A DNA stretch of 64,000 bases from an uncultured Candidatus Nemicrothrix sp. (GTDB taxonomy: Bacteria; Actinomycetota; Acidimicrobiia; Acidimicrobiales; MedAcidi-G1): assembly GCA_913055915.1 (NCBI GenBank), contig CAJXKL010000010.1, positions 1 through 64,000 on the forward strand, in the 5' to 3' direction. Shown here piece after piece: positions 42,524 to 50,374 of this stretch. Position 1 is the stretch's first letter; every line of letters starts with the position of its first letter. The translations under genes and the position numbers were made by a program. The notes under the pieces were generated by a model that was not told where the DNA came from, made no database searches, and saw nothing but the letters and a program-made list of their open reading frames with translations.

Positions 42524-42529
42524 TAGGAT
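42524..42529 (+). promoter_or_regulatory. -10 box of a leaderless promoter
   Basis: TAGGAT ends 7 bases before GTG 42537, helping choose that start out of a longer open frame. Confidence 0.45.
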
Positions 42530-42536
42530 CGGTGTT

Positions 42537-43142
42537 GTGGGTGAGGTTTCTGTTTCCCGTTCCCGGAGCGAGGCCCTTCGGCGCCTTCGTGGATCTGTCG
42601 AGTTCGGAGGTTGCTCGCGCGGAGACGTGCTTGGCTCCGCCGTACGAAGGCCGTTGATCGAGGCGTTTGCCGACCCGGCCACCACTTCGCGCGTGTTCGG
42701 GCTGAGGGGGGCGGCTGTCCAGGACCGCTGGAGCCATCTTGTCAGTGCCTGTGCTGACAGCCCGACCGCCCTCGGCTTTGTGCAGGTGGACGGATCGATG
42801 AGGAACCTTGCCAACAGGTTGGGGGTCGATGATGACGCATTTCTTAGAAACCTCAGGACCTGGGGAGCCAAGCGACCACCGATCGTGGTTGCCACCGAGT
42901 CGAAGGGGGCCAAGGGGAAGAAGGCATCGGTGGTTGTGCAGGTTCCGCTGCTTTCGGCGTGGTTGCTCTGGACAGCCGACGCCCGTTCGGTCACCTACCG
43001 GGGGATGCAGGGCTTCATCGGACCCGAGCGGATACGGCAGGTGGCGGTTGCCCTGATTGCCCACGGAGATCTTCCGCCGGCCGAGAAGGCGCTTCTCCCG
43101 CTGGACGCAGACAGGCTCATCCGGCTGGCTTCGTCCCGCTGA
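42537..43142 (+). CDS. Hypothetical protein, conserved-looking
   Basis: A 201-residue soluble protein I do not recognise. It is rich in Arg, Ala and Leu; segments are RRPLIEAFADPATTSRVFGL, VDGSMRNLANRLGVDDDAFL (which could be a helix-turn-helix), and a C-terminal SVTYRGMQGFIGPERIRQVAV. GTG 42537 is chosen from the promoter position; the frame remains open 143 codons upstream with poor composition. It is convergent with thiN. A DNA-binding role is possible but unproven. Confidence 0.5.
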   Translation: MGEVSVSRSRSEALRRLRGSVEFGGCSRGDVLGSAVRRPLIEAFADPATTSRVFGLRGAAVQDRWSHLVSACADSPTALGFVQVDGSMRNLANRLGVDDDAFLRNLRTWGAKRPPIVVATESKGAKGKKASVVVQVPLLSAWLLWTADARSVTYRGMQGFIGPERIRQVAVALIAHGDLPPAEKALLPLDADRLIRLASSR

Positions 43143-43155
43143 CCGGTTGGCAGGC

Positions 43156-43785
43156 TCAGGGGGTAATCACCAGGATGGTTCCGGTGGTGATTTCGATGGT
43201 TGCGGGCGACCTTGAGACCTCGTTGCTCAGACCCTGTCCAACTCCCGGTTCGAGTGACCCGTCTGACATTGGCCACCACAACCCTGTAGTCGAAATGCCC
43301 GTCGCTGGGCCGCCGACCGCGATGAGGCTGACGACCGAGCCGACGGAATCCGTCAGATCCAACCGGCGACGGACCACCCACGCCCTCGACGAGTCGACCA
43401 GGAGGTCGATGTCGAGTTCTGCCCAGCGGTCCGCGGCTGCAGTCAGCAGGTTCGCCAATGCATGGTCCGGCCTCCCCGCTGTGGTCGCCACGATCGTCAC
43501 CGATGTGGCACCCATGTCTGCGGCGGCGGTCAGGGCCAACTCGAGGTCGGTCTGGTCCTTGTCGGTCGGATGGCGTTCGATGCGCACGCCGGCCCTCTCC
43601 ATCGAGGCCAGCGTCTTCGCGCTGACGGAGTCCAGGTCGCCGACCACCAGGTCCGGCACGAGGCCGAGCAGTGCCGCGTGCTCAGCGCCCCGGTCGGCGG
43701 CAACCACGAGGTCGGCGGGTGGGAGAAGAGCGGCTCCCGTCGGAGGTGGCCCTCCGGTGATTACCAGGGCATGGACGTCGGTCAT
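43156..43785 (-). CDS. thiN: Thiamine diphosphokinase
   Basis: A 209-residue TPK. Recognisable blocks are ADRGAEHAALLGLVPDLVVGDLDSVS and HPTDKDQTDLELAL, the Asp-rich elements that bind Mg-ATP, and TTAGRPDHALANLL. It converts thiamine to thiamine diphosphate with ATP in the cytoplasm. Its ATG overlaps the stop of the upstream ABC ATPase gene by four bases (ATGA), suggesting co-expression; an ABC ATPase near thiN could serve thiamine uptake but no permease for it is adjacent. Confidence 0.88.
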   Translation of the reverse strand: MTDVHALVITGGPPPTGAALLPPADLVVAADRGAEHAALLGLVPDLVVGDLDSVSAKTLASMERAGVRIERHPTDKDQTDLELALTAAADMGATSVTIVATTAGRPDHALANLLTAAADRWAELDIDLLVDSSRAWVVRRRLDLTDSVGSVVSLIAVGGPATGISTTGLWWPMSDGSLEPGVGQGLSNEVSRSPATIEITTGTILVITP

Positions 43786-44579
43786 TGGCCGGAATCGCCC
43801 AACCGGAGCGACCAGCGACCCTTGCTGCTGGTCAGGTGAAGGTCCATGTCGAAACAGGAGGACAGGACCGAGTCGGTCAGGACCTCGTGCACGGGTCCGG
43901 ACCCGGCAACATGGCCACCGTTCAACAGGAGGGCATGGGTGAACCCGGGAGGGATCTCCTCGACGTGGTGTGTAACCAGCACCATTGGTGGGGTCGTGGG
44001 GTCAACTGCCAGGCCAGCAAGGGTCGCTACGAGTTCCTCGCGGCCCGGAAGGTCGAGGGAGGCTGTTGGCTCATCCAACAACAGGACTTCAGGGTCGGTC
44101 ATCAGCGTCCTGGCCAGAAGCACGCGCTGTCGCTCTCCGGAGGACAGTGTCCCGAAGGCGTGGTCGGCCCGGTCGCCGCACCCGATCCGGACCAGTTGGC
44201 TGAGTGCCCGGTCCCTGTCGTCCTCGTCGTAGGTGTGCCACCAGGGTTCCAGGGCTCCGTTCAGGGCCGTCATTACGACATCACCCGCGGCTATTCCCGG
44301 TCGAAAGGCCTCGGCCAGGGATGCAGACGTGTAGCCGATCCGCCTGCGGAGTGAGCGGACGTCGGTTGAACCGAGTTGTTCCCCCAGGAGGCGCACCGAT
44401 CCCGATGATGGGTGAAGTTGGAGGGCGGCGATGCGCAGGAGAGAGCTCTTGCCGGAGCCGTTGGGCCCCAGCACGACCCAGTTCTGGCCCGGGTCCACCC
44501 GCCAGTCGATGTCGCCGACAAGCACGGTGCCGTCCATCGTCCGGGTGACCGAGTTGAGTTCCAGGATCGGATCTGCCAC
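43782..44579 (-). CDS. ABC transporter ATP-binding protein
   Basis: A 265-residue single ATPase domain. Walker A is VLGPNGSGKSSLL, the signature is LSSGERQRVLLARTL, Walker B is EVLLLDEPTASLD, and the switch His is in VLVTHHVEEIP. It fits ModF/YlmA-like soluble ABC proteins, which lack a permease partner in the same operon. None is adjacent here: the next upstream gene is a TauE/SafE permease, which does not use ATP. It overlaps thiN by four bases. Substrate unknown. Confidence 0.86.
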   Translation of the reverse strand: MADPILELNSVTRTMDGTVLVGDIDWRVDPGQNWVVLGPNGSGKSSLLRIAALQLHPSSGSVRLLGEQLGSTDVRSLRRRIGYTSASLAEAFRPGIAAGDVVMTALNGALEPWWHTYDEDDRDRALSQLVRIGCGDRADHAFGTLSSGERQRVLLARTLMTDPEVLLLDEPTASLDLPGREELVATLAGLAVDPTTPPMVLVTHHVEEIPPGFTHALLLNGGHVAGSGPVHEVLTDSVLSSCFDMDLHLTSSKGRWSLRLGDSGQ

Positions 44580-44615
44580 ACCGGGACAATAGATGCACCA
44601 ACCCGGCTTGCCGGA

Positions 44616-45332
44616 CTAGACGAGGGAGCGGATCAGCAGAGCTAGGGCTCCGGCCGACGACATGGCGTAGACGGCCGGTGCGATCCAACCCCTGTCGACG
44701 GCTCCGCGGAGAGGGTGTGAGATGGCAGCGCCGACGAGGAGCGCCGGCACCAGCCATGCGGCGATCAACAGATCGCCAGCGCCGAAGCGACCAGCGAAGG
44801 CCAGGGCGCCGATCGCCATCGGCGTACCGATCAGGAAGTAGGGCGACAGGGTCGCACGCATGACGGCGCCCGGTACATCGTGGTAGAGGAGGGCGATCGG
44901 CGGCCCGCCGACGGCAACGGTGGTTCCCATGAACCCGCTCAGACCACCGGCAATCAGCAGGGACCTGCGGTTCCGAACGGGATGTAGGCCACTCACCTTC
45001 ATTCCCACGGCAAGGAGCACCAGCACGCCGAACAGGGTTCCCAGGTGGTCCTCGGCCACGACCGTGAGAGCGAGCACTCCAATCAGCATCCCGGGTGTCC
45101 TCCCGACAAGTGCCCAGGTGAGCCCGTACCTGTCGATGTTGCCCCGTTCCCTGATTGTGAAGATGGCGTTCATCAGCGGGTTCATCAACAGGACCGGTCC
45201 GGGAACGAACTCGGGGTTGATGAGGGCAAGAATTGGCACGGCGAGCATGTTGGCGCCGAAGCCGATCGTGCCCTGAACGACGACGGCTACGCAGTACACG
45301 AGCATGCCGACCAGGACCTCGATGGTTGTCAT
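44616..45332 (-). CDS. TauE/SafE family sulfite exporter-like permease
   Basis: A 238-residue membrane protein with about eight hydrophobic segments. The family pattern is GFGANMLAVPILALINPEFVPG at the N-terminus, with the repeat FMGTTVAVGGPPIALLYH in the second half. Members export sulfite, sulfoacetate or similar organosulfur anions. It lies 36 bp upstream of the ABC ATPase gene on the same strand. A small Pro/Ser-rich frame ends in an ATGA overlap with its ATG; I do not count that as a gene. Confidence 0.85.
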   Translation of the reverse strand: MTTIEVLVGMLVYCVAVVVQGTIGFGANMLAVPILALINPEFVPGPVLLMNPLMNAIFTIRERGNIDRYGLTWALVGRTPGMLIGVLALTVVAEDHLGTLFGVLVLLAVGMKVSGLHPVRNRRSLLIAGGLSGFMGTTVAVGGPPIALLYHDVPGAVMRATLSPYFLIGTPMAIGALAFAGRFGAGDLLIAAWLVPALLVGAAISHPLRGAVDRGWIAPAVYAMSSAGALALLIRSLV

Positions 45333-45524
45333 TCAGGGGCCTCAGGATCGGTGACGGATGTGGGCCTTGCGGGCAGGGGGCCCTGCGGCGAGGGCAGTGG
45401 GACAGCGGGGTGTGAGGAGGTGCTACCGGCGGCGTCCTCGTTCGCTGACGTATTGTCCATAGTCGGACGAAGGTAATCAGGCGGCCCGGCGCTACTCGCA
45501 TCGGGTCCCAACCCTCGGCGTCAG

Positions 45525-45530
45525 TAGGAT
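45525..45530 (+). promoter_or_regulatory. -10 box upstream of the CNNM/CBS pair
   Basis: TAGGAT ends 10 bases before ATG 45541; a GTG at 45532 would be too close, so ATG 45541 is preferred. Confidence 0.35.
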
Positions 45531-45540
45531 TGTGGGTCAG

Positions 45541-46854
45541 ATGTCGACACCAATGGGCGCCCTCGCCGTTGCAGCCCTGCTGATGGTAAACGCCTTCTTC
45601 GTGGCGGCCGAGTTCAGCCTTGTGGCCGTCGACAGGGCGGCTGTGGAGGCGGCCACCAACGCCGGTAGCGCCCGGGACCGGCGTGTGCTCAGGTTGCTTA
45701 CGAGGCTTACGACGCACCTGTCGGGTGCGCAGTTCGGCATCACCTCGTCTGCGCTGATGCTGGGCTTTGTGGCGGAGCCGACGGTTGCACGCCTCTTGAC
45801 GGGCGAGGATCACTCCACAGGGTTGAGCGTGGTGCTGGCTGTCACGGTGGCCACGACTCTGCACCTGGTGCTCGGCGAGCAGGTTCCCAAGTATCTGGCT
45901 CTGGCCTCACCGGACCGGACCGCTCGTCGCCTGGCTCCGATGGTCGCCGCCTACGGGGTTCTCACCCGCCCGCTGGTCGTTGCCCTGAACGGTGCGGCTA
46001 ATGCGGTGATTCGTCGCCTAGGGGTGGCCCCGAGGGAGGAACTCGGGGTGTCCCACACGCTCGAGCAGTTCGAGGCGGTGGTCCGGTCCTCGTCCAGCGG
46101 TGGTGAAATCGACTCTGCCGAAGCCACCCTGTTGACGCGGTCGATCCGCTTTGGCGACAAGACGGCGGCGGATGCGCTGGTTCCACGGGTCGAGGTGGAG
46201 GCTTTCCAGCGTGATGATCTCACCTCTACCCTCATTGAGAGGTGTGTGGAAACCGGGTTCTCAAGGTTTCCGGTTTTCACCGACGACCTTGACGACATCA
46301 CCGGGGTGGTTCACGTCAAGTCCGTCTATGCGGTGCCCGCCGCGGAGAGGTCGGGGGTCCACGTCGGCGACCTGATGCACGACGCACTGGTCGTGCCGGA
46401 GACCCGAGGTCTCGACCTGATTCTCGATGACATGAGGCTCGCCAGAAAGCAGATGGCGGTCGTTGTCGACGAGCACGGTGGGACTGCCGGGATCATCACC
46501 ATGGAGGACCTGCTCGAGGAGATCGTCGGAGAGATCGACGATGAGCATGACCAGAGGGTGGATCGAACAAGCGTTGAGGACAGCGACAGCTCCGTTGTTT
46601 CGGGTGGACTCCATCTGGACGAGGTCGAGGAGGCAAGCGGGTTCCGGGTACCTGAGGGCCCCTATGAGACCTTCGCCGGGTTCGTCCTGACGAGACTGGG
46701 GCACATCCCCGAACCCAGCGAGATGGTTCACGAGGACGGCTGGTGCATTGAGGTGGTTGCGGTCAAGGGGCGTCGGATAGAGACCCTGCGCGTCGTTGCA
46801 CCCGGCGCCGGGTCGGCTGCCACTCCCGATCACCCAGAGCGGGAAACGAAATGA
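45541..46854 (+). CDS. CNNM/CBS-domain membrane protein (hemolysin-like), copy 1
   Basis: A 437-residue protein with an N-terminal CNNM domain (hydrophobic from residue 8, LTTHLSGAQFGITSSALMLGF), a CBS pair (VDEHGGTAGIITMEDLLEEIVGEI) and a C-terminal CorC/HlyC domain. It is a relative of the phoH-operon member at 19390. The ATG at 45541 is chosen. It overlaps the next gene by four bases. The pair probably forms a membrane complex for a divalent cation; the ion is unknown. Confidence 0.88.
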   Translation: MSTPMGALAVAALLMVNAFFVAAEFSLVAVDRAAVEAATNAGSARDRRVLRLLTRLTTHLSGAQFGITSSALMLGFVAEPTVARLLTGEDHSTGLSVVLAVTVATTLHLVLGEQVPKYLALASPDRTARRLAPMVAAYGVLTRPLVVALNGAANAVIRRLGVAPREELGVSHTLEQFEAVVRSSSSGGEIDSAEATLLTRSIRFGDKTAADALVPRVEVEAFQRDDLTSTLIERCVETGFSRFPVFTDDLDDITGVVHVKSVYAVPAAERSGVHVGDLMHDALVVPETRGLDLILDDMRLARKQMAVVVDEHGGTAGIITMEDLLEEIVGEIDDEHDQRVDRTSVEDSDSSVVSGGLHLDEVEEASGFRVPEGPYETFAGFVLTRLGHIPEPSEMVHEDGWCIEVVAVKGRRIETLRVVAPGAGSAATPDHPERETK

Positions 46855-47897
46855 CCCTTGTCGCCCTGCTGGCGGTTGCGGCCCTCGTAGTCGTAAACGG
46901 CCTCTTCGTAGCCACCGAGTTCGCCGTGGTGGCAAGTCGGCCCGCTGTTCTGGATGAGGCCGTAGGGAATGGCCTCAGAGGAGCAGAAGCGGCCCAAAGG
47001 GCACGTGGTGACCTGCGCCGCCAACTCTCTGGTGCACAGGTGCTCATCACGCTCAGCAGTGTGTTGCTCGGCATCCTCGCGGAGCCCGCTGTCGGTGACC
47101 TGATCCGTCCCGTGCTCGACGACCTCGGGCTGTCGAGAGGCGTCGTATCCACGCTGAGTTGGATTGTCGCCATTGGGACGGCAGCGGTCCTGCAGATGCT
47201 GGTAGGGGAGTTGGTGCCGAAGAATATCGCCATTGCAGAACCCGAAAAGACCCTGCGGCAACTGGCTCCGATGCACGGTGTGCTGGTTCGTCTGATCGCT
47301 CCCGCCATCTGGCTCCTGGACGGCCTTGCAACGCTGGCTGTCCGGTCAATCGGACAGGAACCGGTTGACGAACTCGAGGAGGCGATCGGCAAGCCCGAGA
47401 TGGGGGCGATTCTGGAGGCTTCGCGGCGGGAAGGTCTGATTGAGGACTTCGAACATGATCTTCTCACCGGGGCACTCGATCTGGGTGTACGTAGCGTCGC
47501 GTCGGTGATGATCCCGAGGTCCCAGGTCGTTTCAGTCAATCGCCAGATGACCGTCGCTGAGGTTGAGAGGGTGGTGCTGGACAGCGGACACTCGCGGCTG
47601 CCGGTGGCGGCTTCCGGCAGCGACTCCTTCCTCGGGATGATCCACGTCAAGGACCTGCTCAGGCTCCCCGAAGCTGCCCAGAATGAAGCGGTGCCCCTCG
47701 AGGTAATTCGTCGGATGCTCGTTGTGCGTCGTGATCAGTCCCTAGAGGAGACCCTGATGGATATGCGGGTGGCACGGAACCACCTGGCGGCCGTGTGCGG
47801 TGCCAGGGGAGAGACCTTCGGGATCGTCTCCATGGAAGACGTGGTCGAGGAGTTGGTGGGCGACATTCTCGATGAGTCCGACACCCCGTATTTCTGA
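46851..47897 (+). CDS. CNNM/CBS-domain membrane protein (hemolysin-like), copy 2, without C-terminal domain
   Basis: A 348-residue paralog of the previous gene: CNNM domain with DLRRQLSGAQVLITLSSVLLGILAEP, then a CBS pair ending in SMEDVVEELVGDI. It stops directly after the CBS pair, so the CorC/HlyC C-terminal domain is absent. The unusual CGARGETFGIV replaces the usual DEHGGTAGIV in the second CBS. The overlap with copy 1 suggests a two-subunit unit. Confidence 0.87.
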   Translation: MTLVALLAVAALVVVNGLFVATEFAVVASRPAVLDEAVGNGLRGAEAAQRARGDLRRQLSGAQVLITLSSVLLGILAEPAVGDLIRPVLDDLGLSRGVVSTLSWIVAIGTAAVLQMLVGELVPKNIAIAEPEKTLRQLAPMHGVLVRLIAPAIWLLDGLATLAVRSIGQEPVDELEEAIGKPEMGAILEASRREGLIEDFEHDLLTGALDLGVRSVASVMIPRSQVVSVNRQMTVAEVERVVLDSGHSRLPVAASGSDSFLGMIHVKDLLRLPEAAQNEAVPLEVIRRMLVVRRDQSLEETLMDMRVARNHLAAVCGARGETFGIVSMEDVVEELVGDILDESDTPYF

Positions 47898-47929
47898 TCG
47901 GGTTCAGCAGTCGTCATTCGGGTACTGGA

Positions 47930-47935
47930 TAGAAT
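47930..47935 (+). promoter_or_regulatory. -10 box of a leaderless promoter (M23 gene)
   Basis: TAGAAT ends 6 bases before GTG 47942, close to the consensus TATAAT. Confidence 0.55.
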
Positions 47936-47941
47936 GCGGCT

Positions 47942-48799
47942 GTGCGACGCTTCTCCATCCTTCTCCTCGCGCTCGGCGTTCTCATGTCCGCTTCGGTTCC
48001 GGTGATCGTCGGTGCCTCTGGCTCCGATGACGACAGCTCGCTCGTGGAGTCAAATGGCCCACCTGACCCCCTGGTGGTTGCCCGTTCAACCGGTTTGGGG
48101 CCACTGGTAGCGGCGGCTGGTCGAATCGGACTTGTTGCCGATGAGGGAATCCTTGAGGCGACAGCCCGTCTCGGCCTACTTTCGAGACTCGTTGCCGACC
48201 TGGGGTCGAGGAACCGTGCCGCTGCCGAAGCCCTTGACGGAGCCAACCGTCTGCTGGCCGAGCAGTTTTACGGAGCAGTCGAGGTCCGTAGCGCCTACCA
48301 GGTGATCGTGGATCGCCTCGACGAAGCCGACAGGAGGCGCCTCGAGGAGGCGACCCGAACAAGGCGCAACACCTCGGCTGTCGTGCGTGTGGTGAACTCG
48401 ACCGAGTGGGTCTGTCCAGTCATCGGCGAGACCAGGTTCACCGACACATGGGGCGAGGCCCGGTCGGGTGGCAGGACCCACGAAGGAGTCGACATCGCAG
48501 CGCCGAGCAACACCCCGGTCGTGGCACCGGTTTCAGGGAGGGTCACCTACCGGTGGGATTCGATCGGGGGTAGGTCCTTTGACCTCGTTGCCAACAACGG
48601 CGACTACTACTTCGGCACGCACCTCCGCCGGTTCGGCATCGAGGGTCGTGTGTCAGCCGGTGACAACATCGGGTTCGTGGGATCAGATGGAAACGCCGAT
48701 GCCAACCTGTTGCACTTCGAGTACCACCCCGGAGGCAGGAACAACCCGGTAAACCCCTATCCGCTGGCCTATGCACACTGCGACAGGGCTACTGGTTGA
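47942..48799 (+). CDS. M23-family (LytM) peptidase-like exported protein
   Basis: A 285-residue protein with a signal peptide (RRFSILLLALGVLMSASVPVIVGAS). A helical middle region is followed by an M23 domain: THEGVDIAAP (first zinc His and Asp), then LLHFEYHPGG. In active M23 enzymes this last motif is HxH; here the first His is Leu (residues NLLHFE), so the catalytic His may be missing and the protein may bind rather than cut peptidoglycan. Start is GTG 47942. A stem-loop at 48804-48821 follows. Confidence 0.82.
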   Translation: MRRFSILLLALGVLMSASVPVIVGASGSDDDSSLVESNGPPDPLVVARSTGLGPLVAAAGRIGLVADEGILEATARLGLLSRLVADLGSRNRAAAEALDGANRLLAEQFYGAVEVRSAYQVIVDRLDEADRRRLEEATRTRRNTSAVVRVVNSTEWVCPVIGETRFTDTWGEARSGGRTHEGVDIAAPSNTPVVAPVSGRVTYRWDSIGGRSFDLVANNGDYYFGTHLRRFGIEGRVSAGDNIGFVGSDGNADANLLHFEYHPGGRNNPVNPYPLAYAHCDRATG

Positions 48800-48803
48800 T
48801 CAG

Positions 48804-48821
48804 CGGGGCTGACTCACCCCG
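48804..48821. terminator. Weak terminator-like hairpin
   Basis: CGGGG and CCCCG form a 5-bp stem with an 8-base loop between the convergent M23 and fabI genes. No T tract. Confidence 0.3.
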
Positions 48822-48829
48822 GTTCGTCG

Positions 48830-49597
48830 TCAGGCACCTATGGCGTGGTAGCCGCCGTCAACGTGCACCAACTCGCCTGTTGTTGCCGGGAACCAGTCTG
48901 AAAGTAGAGCCACGCAGGCCCGTGCGGTCGGTTCGGGATCGTTGACGTTCCAGCCAAGTGGAGAGCGGTCTTCCCATGCGTCCTCGAATTCGCTGAATCC
49001 CGGGATGCTCGTGGCGGCCATGGTGCGGATTGGGCCGGCGGCAACCAGGTTGACCCTGATTGCGTCGGGGCCGAGGGTGCGTGCCAGATAGCGCGATGCG
49101 GACTCCAGGGCGGCTTTGGCGACACCCATCCAGTTGTATGCAGGCCAGGCGTAGCGTGCGTCGAAGTCCAGCCCCACGATAGAGCCGCCCTTGTCCATCA
49201 GGGGGGCAACCACTTCGGCCAGGGTCTTTAGCGAGTAGGCCGAGATCTGCATAGCCACGGCGACGTCGTCCCAGGTGGGTGCCATGAAGTCCTCTCCGAG
49301 ACAGACCTCGGGAGCAAAGCCGATGGCGTGGAGGGCACCGTCGACGTTGCCCCAGTGGGCAGAGAGGTGTTCTCTGAGCGCGTCGGCCTGTTCCGCGGAA
49401 GTTACGTCAAACTCCAGGACCTCGGGTTCGACGGGTAATTTCTGGGCTGTGCGCCTGGTCAGGCTGAGCCCCCGCCCGGCCCCGGTGAGGATCAACTCGG
49501 CGCCCTCTTCCTGGGCAAGCCTGGCGACCGCGAAGGCGATCGACGCGTCGGTCAACACCCCTGTGATGAGCAGTTGTTTTCCATCCAGAATTCCCAT
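48830..49597 (-). CDS. fabI: Enoyl-[acyl-carrier-protein] reductase (NADH), InhA/FabI type
   Basis: A 255-residue SDR. ITGVLTDASIAFAVARLA is the FabI cofactor loop (Thr/Ser-rich, in place of GxxxGxG), and the active-site Tyr-x6-Lys pair is in YNWMGVAKAALES. SNSI-like AATSIPGF matches the substrate-loop region. It makes the last reduction step of fatty-acid elongation with NADH. The ATG at 49597 has weak purine-rich sequence upstream. It is divergent from the F420 reductase gene by 117 bp. InhA-like sequences are typical of actinobacteria. Confidence 0.92.
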   Translation of the reverse strand: MGILDGKQLLITGVLTDASIAFAVARLAQEEGAELILTGAGRGLSLTRRTAQKLPVEPEVLEFDVTSAEQADALREHLSAHWGNVDGALHAIGFAPEVCLGEDFMAPTWDDVAVAMQISAYSLKTLAEVVAPLMDKGGSIVGLDFDARYAWPAYNWMGVAKAALESASRYLARTLGPDAIRVNLVAAGPIRTMAATSIPGFSEFEDAWEDRSPLGWNVNDPEPTARACVALLSDWFPATTGELVHVDGGYHAIGA

Positions 49598-49702
49598 GAC
49601 GCCTCCTCAGACGGGTAGACCGGCGATCTCTGTTCTCACGCTCGGCAGAACCGTACCGCCCGTGGTGGCAGTCGAGCGAGATGCCGGATTGCATTCGTCT
49701 CC

Positions 49703-49708
49703 TAGGCT
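49703..49708 (+). promoter_or_regulatory. -10 box of a leaderless promoter (F420 reductase)
   Basis: TAGGCT ends 6 bases before ATG 49715. Confidence 0.5.
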
Positions 49709-49714
49709 GTAGCC

Positions 49715-50374
49715 ATGGAGATCGGGATTCTGGGCGGCACTGGTTCGGCGGGCAGGGCGATCGCAGCCCGTCTGGCATCGGTTGGGTTCGAGGTGATCCT
49801 CGGGTCCCGGAACAGGTACAGGGCCCTGGAGGCCTGCGATGGTCTGCTCGAGAAGTGGCCGGAACACGACCTTGTCATCAGGTCAGGTGACAACACCTGT
49901 GCCGCTGCGGCACCGGTGGTCGTCATTGCAACACCGTGGGATGCCGCCGCAGCCACTGCCAGGTCGGTGGCAGGCCACCTTGACGGCAAGGTGGTCGTGT
50001 GCATGTCAAACGCAATTGCCAGGGTGGCCGGGGAGTTCCAGCCACTGGTTCCGCCGCGGGGTTCGGTGTCCGCAAGCGTGCAGGCCGAGATCCCCGATGC
50101 GTTCGTGGCGGCAGCCTTCCACCACGTGCCGGCAACCGAGTTGGGAAACCTCGACCACGAGATCGTCAGCGACATCCTCATCTGTTCGGACCACGAGGCT
50201 GCCACCGAGACCGTGTCGGGAATCGTCTCCCGGTTTCCCGGGTCTAGACCACTTGATGCCGGTGGCCTCTCCAATGCAATGGCGATCGAGGCGTTTTCCG
50301 CGGTGTTGTTGCAACTCAACAGCCGTTATCACGCCAGGGTGGCGGTGGGTCTGACCGGCATCGGGGATGTCTGA
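49715..50374 (+). CDS. NADPH:F420 oxidoreductase (F420-dependent NADP reductase)
   Basis: A 219-residue Rossmann protein. The N-terminus is IGILGGTGSAGRAIAARLASVGF with GSRNR after the second strand, the NADP-binding pair; the domain ends with DAGGLSNAMAIEAFSAVLL. Its length and pattern fit Fno/NpdG reductases that exchange electrons between F420 and NADP in the cytoplasm. This supports F420 use in this organism, like the luciferase-like gene at 1-420. It overlaps mshC by eight bases in another frame. Confidence 0.85.
   Translation: MEIGILGGTGSAGRAIAARLASVGFEVILGSRNRYRALEACDGLLEKWPEHDLVIRSGDNTCAAAAPVVVIATPWDAAAATARSVAGHLDGKVVVCMSNAIARVAGEFQPLVPPRGSVSASVQAEIPDAFVAAAFHHVPATELGNLDHEIVSDILICSDHEAATETVSGIVSRFPGSRPLDAGGLSNAMAIEAFSAVLLQLNSRYHARVAVGLTGIGDV

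Noticed and set aside
42108-42536. Upstream extension of the hypothetical protein at 42537
   Set aside because: The extra 143 codons are of non-coding composition and overlap a relic on the other strand; the leaderless box at 42524 favours the GTG at 42537.
45329-45511. Small minus-strand frame ending in ATGA overlap with the TauE/SafE gene
   Set aside because: The product is a Pro/Ser-rich stretch with no conserved look; the overlap may be chance.
44281-45864. A 527-codon minus-strand open frame across the ABC ATPase and TauE genes
   Set aside because: It is out of frame with two clear genes, rich in Arg, Pro and His, and has no family pattern. It is a high-GC shadow frame.
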